Origin: Flavobacteriales bacterium
Lineage (GTDB): Bacteria > Bacteroidota > Bacteroidia > Flavobacteriales_D > Parvicellaceae
Assembly (NCBI GenBank): GCA_029243225.1
Contig: JAQWSL010000101.1
Coordinates: 1 to 46,337 of the forward strand
DNA length: 46,337 nucleotides
Direction of reading: 5' to 3'
Position 1 is the first letter of the stretch. Each line of letters opens with the position of its first letter. The notes under the pieces are model-generated. The model made no database searches. It was given only the letters and a program-made list of their open reading frames with translations, and was not told the DNA's origin. Of this stretch, positions 26,299 to 34,088 are shown in pieces. Position numbers and translations under genes: made by a program.

Positions 26299-27078
26299 TT
26301 ATAAAGTTAGGCTTAATTTATCGTGTGAAAGAAAAACGTTATTAGGTAATTCTTTTGATATTGCTTCGTGAGAACCTAAAAGGTGTGATATGTGAGTCAA
26401 ATATGCTTCTTTTGGGTTGAGTTCCTTTATTAGATTTAATGCTTCTTCTAAATTGAAATGAGAAATATGTTTTTCTTTTCTTAAAGCATTAATCACAAGT
26501 ACATCAAGGTTTTTTAATTTTTCTTTTTCTTTTTTCTCAATGAAGCTGGCATCAGTAATGTAGCAGAATTTATCTATTCTAAAGCCAAAAACTGGTAATT
26601 TATAATGCATAACCTGAATGGGTTGAATCTTTAAATCTTTATAGCTGAAAGTTTTGTTTTCTAATGAAAACCTATTCACTTTTGGTATGCCTGGGTATTT
26701 AAAGTTGTGATCAAAGATGTACCTATATTCTCTTTTTAAACACTCAAAAACATGGTCGCTACAAAAGATGTCTATGGGTTTTTTCTGAAGGAAATTATAA
26801 GCTCTAACGTCATCAAGACCAGCAACATGGTCTTTATGTTCATGAGTGAATAAAACAGCATCTAATTTCTCAATTTTATAGTTTAGCATTTGTTGCCTAA
26901 AATCTGGACCTGTATCAATGACTATTGAGGTGTTTTTTTTTGATATGTGGATAGAGGACCTTAAACGATTGTTTTCTGAAGTTGTTGAAGAGCAGACGTC
27001 ACAATGACAACCGATTACCGGTACTCCTTGAGAGGTTCCAGTTCCTAAAAAGTTCACTATTAATTTATCGCTAGACAC
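26299..27078 (-). CDS. MBL-fold metallohydrolase (PhnP-like)
   Basis: A 259-residue beta-lactamase-fold hydrolase. It has the zinc motif FTHEHKDH, a second ligand stretch (YITDASFIE), LTHISHL near the end and a structural Cys cluster (GCHCDVC) right after the opening FLGTGTSQGVPVIG. This cysteine knuckle is typical of the PhnP/cyclic phosphodiesterase branch. Those enzymes cleave cyclic ribose phosphates or related phosphodiesters; the real substrate here is unknown. It overlaps the cysteine desulfurase gene by 8 bases and precedes trmD by 2, a translationally coupled trio. Confidence 0.87.
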   Translation of the reverse strand: MSSDKLIVNFLGTGTSQGVPVIGCHCDVCSSTTSENNRLRSSIHISKKNTSIVIDTGPDFRQQMLNYKIEKLDAVLFTHEHKDHVAGLDDVRAYNFLQKKPIDIFCSDHVFECLKREYRYIFDHNFKYPGIPKVNRFSLENKTFSYKDLKIQPIQVMHYKLPVFGFRIDKFCYITDASFIEKKEKEKLKNLDVLVINALRKEKHISHFNLEEALNLIKELNPKEAYLTHISHLLGSHEAISKELPNNVFLSHDKLSLTL

Positions 27079-28210
27079 TTACAGTTATTAAATCTTTTAC
27101 TTTTCCTAAAGCAAAATCAATTTCTTCTTTGGTTGTGTATCTGCTGAAAGAAAATCTTATGGATTGACAATTGTCAGAATTGGGAAGTGAGGCAAGAACA
27201 TGAGACCCTGAAGAGGCTCCGGATGAGCATGCGCTTCCACCAGAGGCAGCAATTCCACTAATATCTAGGCTAAACAGCATCATACTGCTTTGTTGAGTAA
27301 TTGGGAAGCAAACGTTTAGTACAGTGTATAAACTATTTTCAGGAACGATGTCTCCATTAAAAGTTATCATTGAATCTATTTTTAATAGTTCATTAATCAT
27401 GTAAGATTTTAGTTGTTGAACATGTTGTTGGTGTTCTTCAAGATCGGAGTATGCTAATTCCATTGCTTTTCCCATTCCAACAATTCCATAAAGATTTTCT
27501 GTACCACCTCTAAGTTTTCTTTCTTGTGACCCCCCCGTTATTAATTGATTAATTTGTGTGTTTCTTTTTATGTAAAGGAAACCAACTCCTTTTGGGCCGT
27601 GGAATTTATGAGCTGCACAAGTAATAAAATCAATGTCTAAGTCTTTAAGGTCGAAGTTGTAGTGGCCCATAGTTTGAACAGTGTCAGAATGGAAATAAGC
27701 GTTGTATTTTTTACAAAGTAGGCTAACTTTTTTTAAGTCAAGCAAGTTGCCAATCTCGTTATTTGCATGCATAAGAGAAACAATCGTATTTGTATTTTTC
27801 TTTAGAAGCTCTTCTAAATGTTCAATATCTACATGTCCTTGGTCGTTAATATTAACAAAATCAATTTTTATATCACATGAATCTTGAAGGTGATTAGCTG
27901 TGTGTCCTACAGCATGGTGTTCAATGCATGAAGTAATAATCCTTTTAACGCCTAAGTCAGAAACAGCACATCTTAAAGCCATGTTATCTGCTTCGGTTCC
28001 TCCAGATGTGAAAACTATTTCACTGGGTTCGGCTTTAAGATAGTCAGCAATTTTTTTTCTTGTTATCTCTATGGCGTTTTTAGTTTTTCTTCCAAAAGAA
28101 TGAGTGCTTGAAGGATTTCCAAAATCATTTTTAAGAAAAGGAAGCATTGCTTCTAAAACTTCGGGAGCTAAAGGAGTGGTTGCTGCATTATCTAAATAAA
28201 TATTTTTCAT
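27071..28210 (-). CDS. Cysteine desulfurase (NifS/IscS family)
   Basis: A PLP enzyme that takes sulfur from cysteine as a persulfide, feeding iron-sulfur cluster and tRNA thiolation pathways. The opening IYLDNAATTPLAPEVLEAM, the His region (CIEHHAV), the PLP lysine in AAHKFHGPKG (Lys202) and the active-site Cys328 in GGSACSSGASSGSH are all present. The short active-site loop places it in group I. Length 379 is normal. It is first in the operon with the MBL hydrolase and trmD; IscU-like scaffold genes are not adjacent. A run of seven C lies at 27530-27536 on the plus strand, inside the gene. Confidence 0.93.
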   Translation of the reverse strand: MKNIYLDNAATTPLAPEVLEAMLPFLKNDFGNPSSTHSFGRKTKNAIEITRKKIADYLKAEPSEIVFTSGGTEADNMALRCAVSDLGVKRIITSCIEHHAVGHTANHLQDSCDIKIDFVNINDQGHVDIEHLEELLKKNTNTIVSLMHANNEIGNLLDLKKVSLLCKKYNAYFHSDTVQTMGHYNFDLKDLDIDFITCAAHKFHGPKGVGFLYIKRNTQINQLITGGSQERKLRGGTENLYGIVGMGKAMELAYSDLEEHQQHVQQLKSYMINELLKIDSMITFNGDIVPENSLYTVLNVCFPITQQSSMMLFSLDISGIAASGGSACSSGASSGSHVLASLPNSDNCQSIRFSFSRYTTKEEIDFALGKVKDLITVSV

Positions 28211-28258
28211 TTAATGGATTTTGTGTAAAGTTAGTTCAAGTATTATTAAAAAGTATGT

Positions 28259-29644
28259 TTAAATAAGGCTTTTAATTTCATTAATAAATCGTTCTCCAAG
28301 TGCATTTGCATTTGCTGAAGATGAACTTTCTGCATAAATCCTAATGATGGGTTCAGTATTAGATTTTCTTAAATGAACCCATTCATTCTCCAATTCAATT
28401 TTAACACCATCTATAGTATTTACAGGATACTTAGCGTATTTATTCTCCATTTCAACTAAGATCTTATCCACATCTATTTCTGGGGTAAGTTGAATTTTGT
28501 TTTTTGAGATAACATATTTTGGATAGCTGTCTCTTAATTCACTGGCTTTGATATTTTTTTTAGCCAATAATGTTAGGAATAGACCGATTCCAACTAGTGC
28601 ATCTCTTCCGTAGTGTGAAGTAGGGTAGATAATCCCTCCATTTCCTTCACCACCAATTATTGCATTTGTTGCTTTCATTTTTTCAACAACATTTACTTCT
28701 CCTACAGCTGAAGCTTGGTAGTTTGATTGGTGGGATTCAGTTACATCTCTTAATGCTCTAGTGGAAGACAAATTAGATACAGTGTTTCCGGGAGTGTTGC
28801 TAAGTATGTGATCAGCAACAGCTACGAGTGTGTATTCTTCGCCAAACATTGATCCATCTTCACATACCATTGCTAGACGATCTACATCAGGATCGACAAC
28901 AATTCCTACTGCAGCTTTATTTTCTATGACAACTTTGCTTATTTCAGAAAGGTTTTCGGGTAATGGTTCTGGGTTATGAGGAAATTCACCGTTAGGTTCA
29001 CAATATAAATTTATTACTTCTTTTACTCCTAATGCTTGTAACAATTGAGGAAGAATAATTCCTCCAGTACTGTTTACACAGTCAATAACAACTTTTAAAT
29101 TAGCATTTTCAATCAGTGTTTTGTCTACTAAGTCTAGATTTAATACTTCGGCTATGTGTTTTTCAAAATAAGTGTCATCAGTCGTAATTGTTCCTAGATC
29201 GTCTACTTCACTAAAAGTGTAATTGTCTTTTTCAATAATATTTAAAAGTGTTTCACCGTCTTTAGCAGATATGAACTCACCTTTTTCATTAAGAAGCTTT
29301 AATGCGTTCCACTGTTTAGGGTTGTGACTAGCTGTTAATATTATTCCACCTTGAGCATTTTCAGTGGCAGTTGCTATTTCAACAGTTGGTGTTGTAGAGA
29401 GGCCAAGGTCAATGACGTTTATTCCAAGTCCTGTTAATGTAGAAACGCATAAATTTCTTACCATTTCTCCTGATATCCTAGCATCTCTTCCGATAACAAT
29501 TGTAGATTTTTGATTTGGAAATCTGCTTTTAACCCACATTCCAAATGCTGCAGAAAACTTTACTATATCTATTGGGGTAAGCGCATTTCCTGGGCTACCT
29601 CCAATGGTTCCTCTAATTCCAGAAATTGATTTTATTAGTGTCAT
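28259..29644 (-). CDS. glmM: Phosphoglucosamine mutase
   Basis: Alpha-D-phosphohexomutase of 461 residues. The family start ISGIRGTIGG, phosphoserine loop TASHNP (104-109, Ser106), metal loop DPDVDRLAM, sugar loop GEGNGGI and phosphate loop RKSNTEPIIRIYAES are all seen. The most likely job is interconversion of glucosamine 6-phosphate and 1-phosphate on the way to UDP-GlcNAc. A phosphomannomutase/phosphoglucomutase activity cannot be excluded from motifs alone. It is separate from the desulfurase operon by 48 bases and diverges from the TPR gene across 196 bases. Confidence 0.85.
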   Translation of the reverse strand: MTLIKSISGIRGTIGGSPGNALTPIDIVKFSAAFGMWVKSRFPNQKSTIVIGRDARISGEMVRNLCVSTLTGLGINVIDLGLSTTPTVEIATATENAQGGIILTASHNPKQWNALKLLNEKGEFISAKDGETLLNIIEKDNYTFSEVDDLGTITTDDTYFEKHIAEVLNLDLVDKTLIENANLKVVIDCVNSTGGIILPQLLQALGVKEVINLYCEPNGEFPHNPEPLPENLSEISKVVIENKAAVGIVVDPDVDRLAMVCEDGSMFGEEYTLVAVADHILSNTPGNTVSNLSSTRALRDVTESHQSNYQASAVGEVNVVEKMKATNAIIGGEGNGGIIYPTSHYGRDALVGIGLFLTLLAKKNIKASELRDSYPKYVISKNKIQLTPEIDVDKILVEMENKYAKYPVNTIDGVKIELENEWVHLRKSNTEPIIRIYAESSSSANANALGERFINEIKSLI

Positions 29645-29782
29645 TTTAAGTGTTGTTCAAATTTTTTTCGAATATAATCATAATGAATTCACCAACTTAA
29701 ATAAAAAATATTTTTTTAATGTGCAGATATACAACAACTTAAATGACAGTGTTAATTTAATTGTGGAAAAGGTGATTTTGGT

Positions 29783-29816
29783 TTGTGTCGGGGGTGTTTG
29801 TATATGAATAATTTTG
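29783..29816 (+). promoter_or_regulatory. Predicted promoter of the TPR-comA-aroE-uvrB gene run
   Basis: TTG (29783-29785) and, 23 bases on, TAATTTTG (29809-29816), a full match to TAnnTTTG. Spacing is at the upper limit for Bacteroidota sigma. The transcript would start about 20 bases before the ATG at 29841. The rest of the 196-base region (29645-29840) shows only AT-rich sequence. Confidence 0.4.
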
Positions 29817-29840
29817 TTAAGCATAGATATATAGTAAACT

Positions 29841-31253
29841 ATGTTTGAAGAAGAAAGTAATGATAGTTTTTCCTTAGATAAAGTTGTTCAATTTGAACGA
29901 ATGATTGAAAATGAGTCATTCTCATTTTTTGATGTTGAAGACTATGAAGTTATTATCAATTATTATTTAGACCTAGAATTTAAAGAGAAAGCACGGTTAG
30001 CAGTTGTAAAAGGTCTTGTTCAGCATCCGAAAAATTTATCTTTATCATTAATTCTTGCAGAGTTTTATTCAATGGAGAAATTATATTTAAAAGGTATTGA
30101 TCTTTTGAATGGTATTCTTATAATTAATCCTTCAAATAGAGAATTATTAATGGCACTTGGAAGACTAAACTCTAGACAAGGGTATTTTAAAATTGCGGCA
30201 GATCATTTTTCTAAAGTATTCCACTCTTCTTGGGATTATTTAGAAGAAGAAACCGAAGGAATGCTCATGGAGTTAGCTTATGAATATCAAAACATGGGTA
30301 ATTGTGAAATGGCTATCGATGTAATGCAAGATCTCTTACGGATTAATCCTAACAATGAATCTACTTTGTTGGAGTTAGGTGTGGCCTACAATGAAGTAGA
30401 TAGAGATTCAGAAGCATTGTTGTTTTTTAATGAGCTTGTTAATGAAAATCCTTACTCATACCTAGCTTGGTTTAATCTTGGAACAATTTATAACAGATTG
30501 TCTTACCCTGAGGAATCGATTTTTGCTTTTGATTTGTCAATTGCCATTAATGAAAATTTTAGTGCCTCATATTATGGTAAAGCAAATGTTCATATTCAGA
30601 GAAAAGAATATAGAAAAGCAATTGATTTATTTAATGAAACTTTTAAAATAGAACAACCACATTCGTATGCTTATTGTACTATTGGAGAGTGCTATGAGAA
30701 GATTGGTGAGTATGATAAAGCATTAACTTTTTATGAGAAAAGCATAGAACTGGATTCTTACCAGACTGATGCATGGGTAGGGATTGGAGTTGTTAAAGAT
30801 TTGAAGAATCAATCAATTGATGCAATAAAATTTATTGAAAAGGCACTAAAATTTGAGCCAGAAAATGCTGAATATTGGTACATATATGCAGAAATATTAC
30901 AAAAATTATTAAGAACTAATGATGCTGAAAATGCTTTTAAAAAAGTTGTTGAGTTAGAACCCAACAATATTGATGCATGGATAGATTATTCTAATTTTTT
31001 ATTTGAAAACAATGCTCCTAAAAAGGCGTTAAGCACTGTAAGGACAGCTATAAAAAATAATGGAGAGGAAGAAGATTTGAGTTTTAGGTTGATAGCCTTA
31101 TTATTGGCAGATAATAAATTAAATGAAGCGTCTATTAAATTGCACCATATTTTGAAAAAAGACAAAAAAACTATTACTAAACTCTTTGAAATATATCCAC
31201 AAGCTAAAGATATTCAAGAAATTGTTGATATTATTGCACAATATAAAGATTAG
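29841..31253 (+). CDS. Tetratricopeptide repeat protein
   Basis: A 470-residue protein made almost wholly of TPR helices. Clear units include LLELGVAYNEVDRDSEALLF, AWFNLGTIYNRLSYPEESIF, YCTIGECYEKIGEYDKALTF and AWVGIGVVKDLKNQSIDAIK, with about ten in all. There is no signal peptide, so it is cytosolic. The N-terminus is acidic (MFEEESNDSFSLDKV). It is probably a scaffold; partners are unknown. It is the first gene of a tight plus-strand run and lies 5 bases before the phosphosulfolactate synthase homologue. Confidence 0.9.
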   Translation: MFEEESNDSFSLDKVVQFERMIENESFSFFDVEDYEVIINYYLDLEFKEKARLAVVKGLVQHPKNLSLSLILAEFYSMEKLYLKGIDLLNGILIINPSNRELLMALGRLNSRQGYFKIAADHFSKVFHSSWDYLEEETEGMLMELAYEYQNMGNCEMAIDVMQDLLRINPNNESTLLELGVAYNEVDRDSEALLFFNELVNENPYSYLAWFNLGTIYNRLSYPEESIFAFDLSIAINENFSASYYGKANVHIQRKEYRKAIDLFNETFKIEQPHSYAYCTIGECYEKIGEYDKALTFYEKSIELDSYQTDAWVGIGVVKDLKNQSIDAIKFIEKALKFEPENAEYWYIYAEILQKLLRTNDAENAFKKVVELEPNNIDAWIDYSNFLFENNAPKKALSTVRTAIKNNGEEEDLSFRLIALLLADNKLNEASIKLHHILKKDKKTITKLFEIYPQAKDIQEIVDIIAQYKD

Positions 31254-31258
31254 TAACA

Positions 31259-32065
31259 ATGAATTTCAATCTCACATACCTTCCTAAAAGAAGTGAAAAG
31301 CCCCGTAATAACGGCCTTACCATGATGATGGATAAAGGCTTAAGTATTCGTCAAGTAGAAGATTTTATAGAAACTTCTTCTGAGTATACCGATATTGTTA
31401 AATTTGGATTTGGGACAAGTGCTGTTACAACTAATTTAAAAGAAAAAATTAAGTTGTATAAAAGTGCAGGAATTCGCCCTTATTTTGGTGGGACACTATT
31501 TGAGGTTTTTGCAGTTAGGAAAAAATTTAATCAATACAGGAAACTAATTGATGAATATGATCTTGATTTAGCTGAGGTTTCTGACGGTTCTATAGCAATT
31601 CCACATGATTTGAAATGTGATTTTATAAGAAATCTTTCTTCTCAATGTACTGTTATGAGCGAAGTGGGTTCTAAGGAGGAAGGTATTCTAATTAGCCCTG
31701 CTAAATGGGTTCGTATGATGACTACAGAACTAGAAGCTGGATCTTGGAAAGTTATTGCAGAAGGAAGAGAAAGTGGTTCGGTTGGAATTTTCAGACCCAA
31801 TGGAACACCTCATACCATTCTTATTAATAAAATAATAGCTAAGGTTAAGCCAGAACAAATTTTATGGGAAGCACCTGCTAAAAAGCAACAAGTTTGGTTT
31901 ATTAATCTTTTTGGGTCAAATGTTAATTTAGGTAATATTTCACATAATGAAGTTATTCCTTTAGAGACATTAAGGCTTGGACTTAGGGGTGATACTTTCT
32001 TTAATTCTTTACCAGATAAAATTGTTGAAGAGACTAAACCTATTGCTGAAAAAGCAAAGAAATAA
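31259..32065 (+). CDS. Phosphosulfolactate synthase (ComA) family protein
   Basis: A TIM-barrel protein of the ComA family, 268 residues, which in methanogens joins sulfite and phosphoenolpyruvate to phosphosulfolactate, the first step to coenzyme M. Family blocks seen are NGLTMMMDKGLS, DIVKFGFGTSAV, IRPYFGGTLFEVF, AEVSDGSIAIP, VMSEVGSK, VIAEGRESGSVGIF and LWEAPAKKQQVWFI. Bacteroidota do not make coenzyme M; homologues there and the plant HSA32 protein have no settled reaction. A role in sulfonate or sulfonolipid formation is a reasonable guess only. Neighbours are a TPR protein and a rhodanese. Confidence 0.85.
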   Translation: MNFNLTYLPKRSEKPRNNGLTMMMDKGLSIRQVEDFIETSSEYTDIVKFGFGTSAVTTNLKEKIKLYKSAGIRPYFGGTLFEVFAVRKKFNQYRKLIDEYDLDLAEVSDGSIAIPHDLKCDFIRNLSSQCTVMSEVGSKEEGILISPAKWVRMMTTELEAGSWKVIAEGRESGSVGIFRPNGTPHTILINKIIAKVKPEQILWEAPAKKQQVWFINLFGSNVNLGNISHNEVIPLETLRLGLRGDTFFNSLPDKIVEETKPIAEKAKK

Positions 32066-32089
32066 TTTAAACACTTTCAAATTTTCGAT

Positions 32090-32389
32090 ATGAATCATAT
32101 AGATGCTGTGAAATTAAAAGGCATGTTAGATGCCGGAGAAGCTGTTCAGATAATTGACATTAGAGAAGTCTATGAATTGGAAACTGAAGGCAAAATAGGG
32201 GGGGTACATATTCCAATGGGTGAGTTGATGGATAGATTGAGTGAAATCAAAACTGATTGTCCAGTTGTGTTTCATTGCAGGTCGGGTAAAAGATCTGAAA
32301 ACATTTTGAATTTCCTTAAAATTAATAACCTGCTTGCCGATAATTATTACAATTTAATTGGTGGAATTGGTGCTTGGAAAGAATTGTAA
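32090..32389 (+). CDS. Rhodanese-like domain protein
   Basis: A single-domain sulfurtransferase of 99 residues. It has the N-terminal pattern IIDIREVYELETEGKIGGVHIPMGEL and the active loop FHCRSGKRS with the catalytic Cys, ending in NLIGGIGAWKEL. It is cytosolic and would carry a persulfide sulfur. It follows the ComA homologue by 24 bases and precedes the DUF368 gene by 6, so it sits within one transcription unit. A run of seven G (32198-32204) lies early in the gene at the Gly-Gly-Val codons. Confidence 0.9.
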   Translation: MNHIDAVKLKGMLDAGEAVQIIDIREVYELETEGKIGGVHIPMGELMDRLSEIKTDCPVVFHCRSGKRSENILNFLKINNLLADNYYNLIGGIGAWKEL

Positions 32390-32395
32390 TTATTT

Positions 32396-33337
32396 ATGTC
32401 TCAGTTGTTTAGTAAATACGGGCTTTTATTTTTGAAAGGAATGGGAATGGGTGCTGCAAATGTAATTCCAGGTGTTTCAGGTGGAACAATTGCTTTAGTT
32501 ACAGGAATTTATGAAGAGCTAATCCATTCTTTAAAAGCATTTAATTTAACTGCTGTTCAATTACTTTTTAAGTTTAAGCTTAAAGATTTTTCAGCTCATG
32601 TAAATCTTAATTTTTTAATTGCTGTATTCTTAGGAATTGCTGTGAGTATTGTAAGTTTAGCAAAACTATTAGAATTCTTTTTTGAATCTAACGAGTTGTT
32701 GGTCTGGTCTTTTTTCTTTGGATTAATCTTAGCATCTATATACTATGTAGGAAGGTTGGTAAAAGTTTGGAATATTTACAACGCAATTAGTTTGTTATTT
32801 GGAGTTACAGTTGCCGTTGGTATTGCTTTTTTAGAACCTGCCTCTGAAAACACTGCTACATGGTATCTTTTAATTTGTGGAGTAGTTGCAGTTTCAAGTA
32901 TGATTTTACCAGGTTTATCCGGTTCTTATGTACTTATTTTGTTAGGTAACTATCAGTTAATTATGCTTACATCAGTTTCTGATCCTTTTAACCATCTAGC
33001 TGTTTTGTTTCCTGTTGTTATTGGGGCTATTATTGGATTTTTAGGTTTGTCACATGGTATTGCCTTTGTTTTAAAAAGATTCTATGATGCTACTATTTCT
33101 CTTCTAACAGGCTTTGTAATAGGTTCATTAATTGTGATTTGGCCGTGGAAACAACCAGCAGAAATTATCTTGGGTAGAAATGGAGAAGAAAAAGTAGTTT
33201 CTTACAATTGGTTAATTCCAGACTTTATAGATTTGGAAAATTGTTATGCTTTTTTAATGATTTTATTGGGAATATTTATTGTTTGGGGTATTGAAAAGTT
33301 AGGATCTTCATTTTCTACTAATCTAACTAATAGTTGA
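32396..33337 (+). CDS. DUF368 polyprenyl-phosphate transporter
   Basis: A 313-residue inner-membrane protein. The two family signature repeats are visible: GAANVIPGVSGGTIALVTGIYE (split here as 19-29 and 30-40) and SSMILPGLSGSYVLILLG (about 162-179), in inverted-repeat arrangement among eight or so membrane helices. DUF368 proteins have been shown in other bacteria to recycle undecaprenyl phosphate back across the membrane (PopT), which supplies peptidoglycan and surface polymer synthesis. The gene overlaps aroE by 4 bases (TTGA). Confidence 0.88.
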   Translation: MSQLFSKYGLLFLKGMGMGAANVIPGVSGGTIALVTGIYEELIHSLKAFNLTAVQLLFKFKLKDFSAHVNLNFLIAVFLGIAVSIVSLAKLLEFFFESNELLVWSFFFGLILASIYYVGRLVKVWNIYNAISLLFGVTVAVGIAFLEPASENTATWYLLICGVVAVSSMILPGLSGSYVLILLGNYQLIMLTSVSDPFNHLAVLFPVVIGAIIGFLGLSHGIAFVLKRFYDATISLLTGFVIGSLIVIWPWKQPAEIILGRNGEEKVVSYNWLIPDFIDLENCYAFLMILLGIFIVWGIEKLGSSFSTNLTNS

Positions 33338-34083
33338 AAAATTTTGGTCTAATAGGATATCCGTTAACGCATTCTTTTTCCAAAAAGTTTTTTTCAGAAA
33401 AATTTAATAGTGAAGGTGTTGATGCAAAATATACTAACTATGAAATCAGCTCAATAGATGAATTTCCTCAACTTTTTAAAAAGCATTCAATTGATGGATT
33501 AAATGTTACCATTCCATATAAAGAAGCGGTTATTCCATTTTTAGATGATTTAGATGATGTTAGTTCTTCCGTTGGAGCTGTAAACACTGTAGTTCCTCTA
33601 TTTAAAGAGGGTTTCCATATTCTTAAAGGATTTAATACAGATGTATATGGGTTTCATCAATCCATAAGAACATTACTAAAATCTCATCACCAAAAAGCAT
33701 TGGTGTTGGGTACTGGTGGGGCTTCTAAAGCTATTGAATATGTGCTTAAAAAATACGGGATTACTGTTAATTTTGTTTCAAGAACTAAGAATTCCGCTAC
33801 TAATTTTTCTTGGGATGAGCTTAATAATAACATGGTGAAGCATCATGGCATTATTGTGAATACAACACCATTAGGAATGTTCCCTTACGAAAATGTAGCA
33901 ATTCCTTTTCCTTATGATTATTTGACTAGTAATCACCTAGTTGTTGACTTGATTTATAATCCAAAAGAAACCTTATTTTTGAAAAGAAGTAAATTAAATG
34001 GTGCTCAAATTTTAAACGGAGAAAAAATGTTGATTAATCAAGCATTAAAATCGTGGGAGATTTGGAGTCTAAATGATAAATAA
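33334..34083 (+). CDS. aroE: Shikimate dehydrogenase
   Basis: Reduces 3-dehydroshikimate with NADPH. The shikimate site has GYPLTHSFSK, NVTIPYKE with catalytic Lys63, GAVNTV and FNTDVYGF; the nucleotide loop is GTGGASKAI; NTTPLGMFP and LINQALKSWEIW close the protein. At 249 residues it is a normal Bacteroidota length. The start must be TTG at 33334, since the conserved FGLIGYP begins at residue 4 and no ATG is nearby. The TTG overlaps the DUF368 stop as TTGA, so translation probably depends on the upstream gene. Confidence 0.93.
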   Translation: MKNFGLIGYPLTHSFSKKFFSEKFNSEGVDAKYTNYEISSIDEFPQLFKKHSIDGLNVTIPYKEAVIPFLDDLDDVSSSVGAVNTVVPLFKEGFHILKGFNTDVYGFHQSIRTLLKSHHQKALVLGTGGASKAIEYVLKKYGITVNFVSRTKNSATNFSWDELNNNMVKHHGIIVNTTPLGMFPYENVAIPFPYDYLTSNHLVVDLIYNPKETLFLKRSKLNGAQILNGEKMLINQALKSWEIWSLNDK

Positions 34084-34088
34084 ATTTC

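Noticed and set aside
29604-29807. 67-codon open frame between glmM and the TPR gene
   Set aside because: It begins inside glmM on the opposite strand; the translation is low-complexity and the region looks like a promoter.
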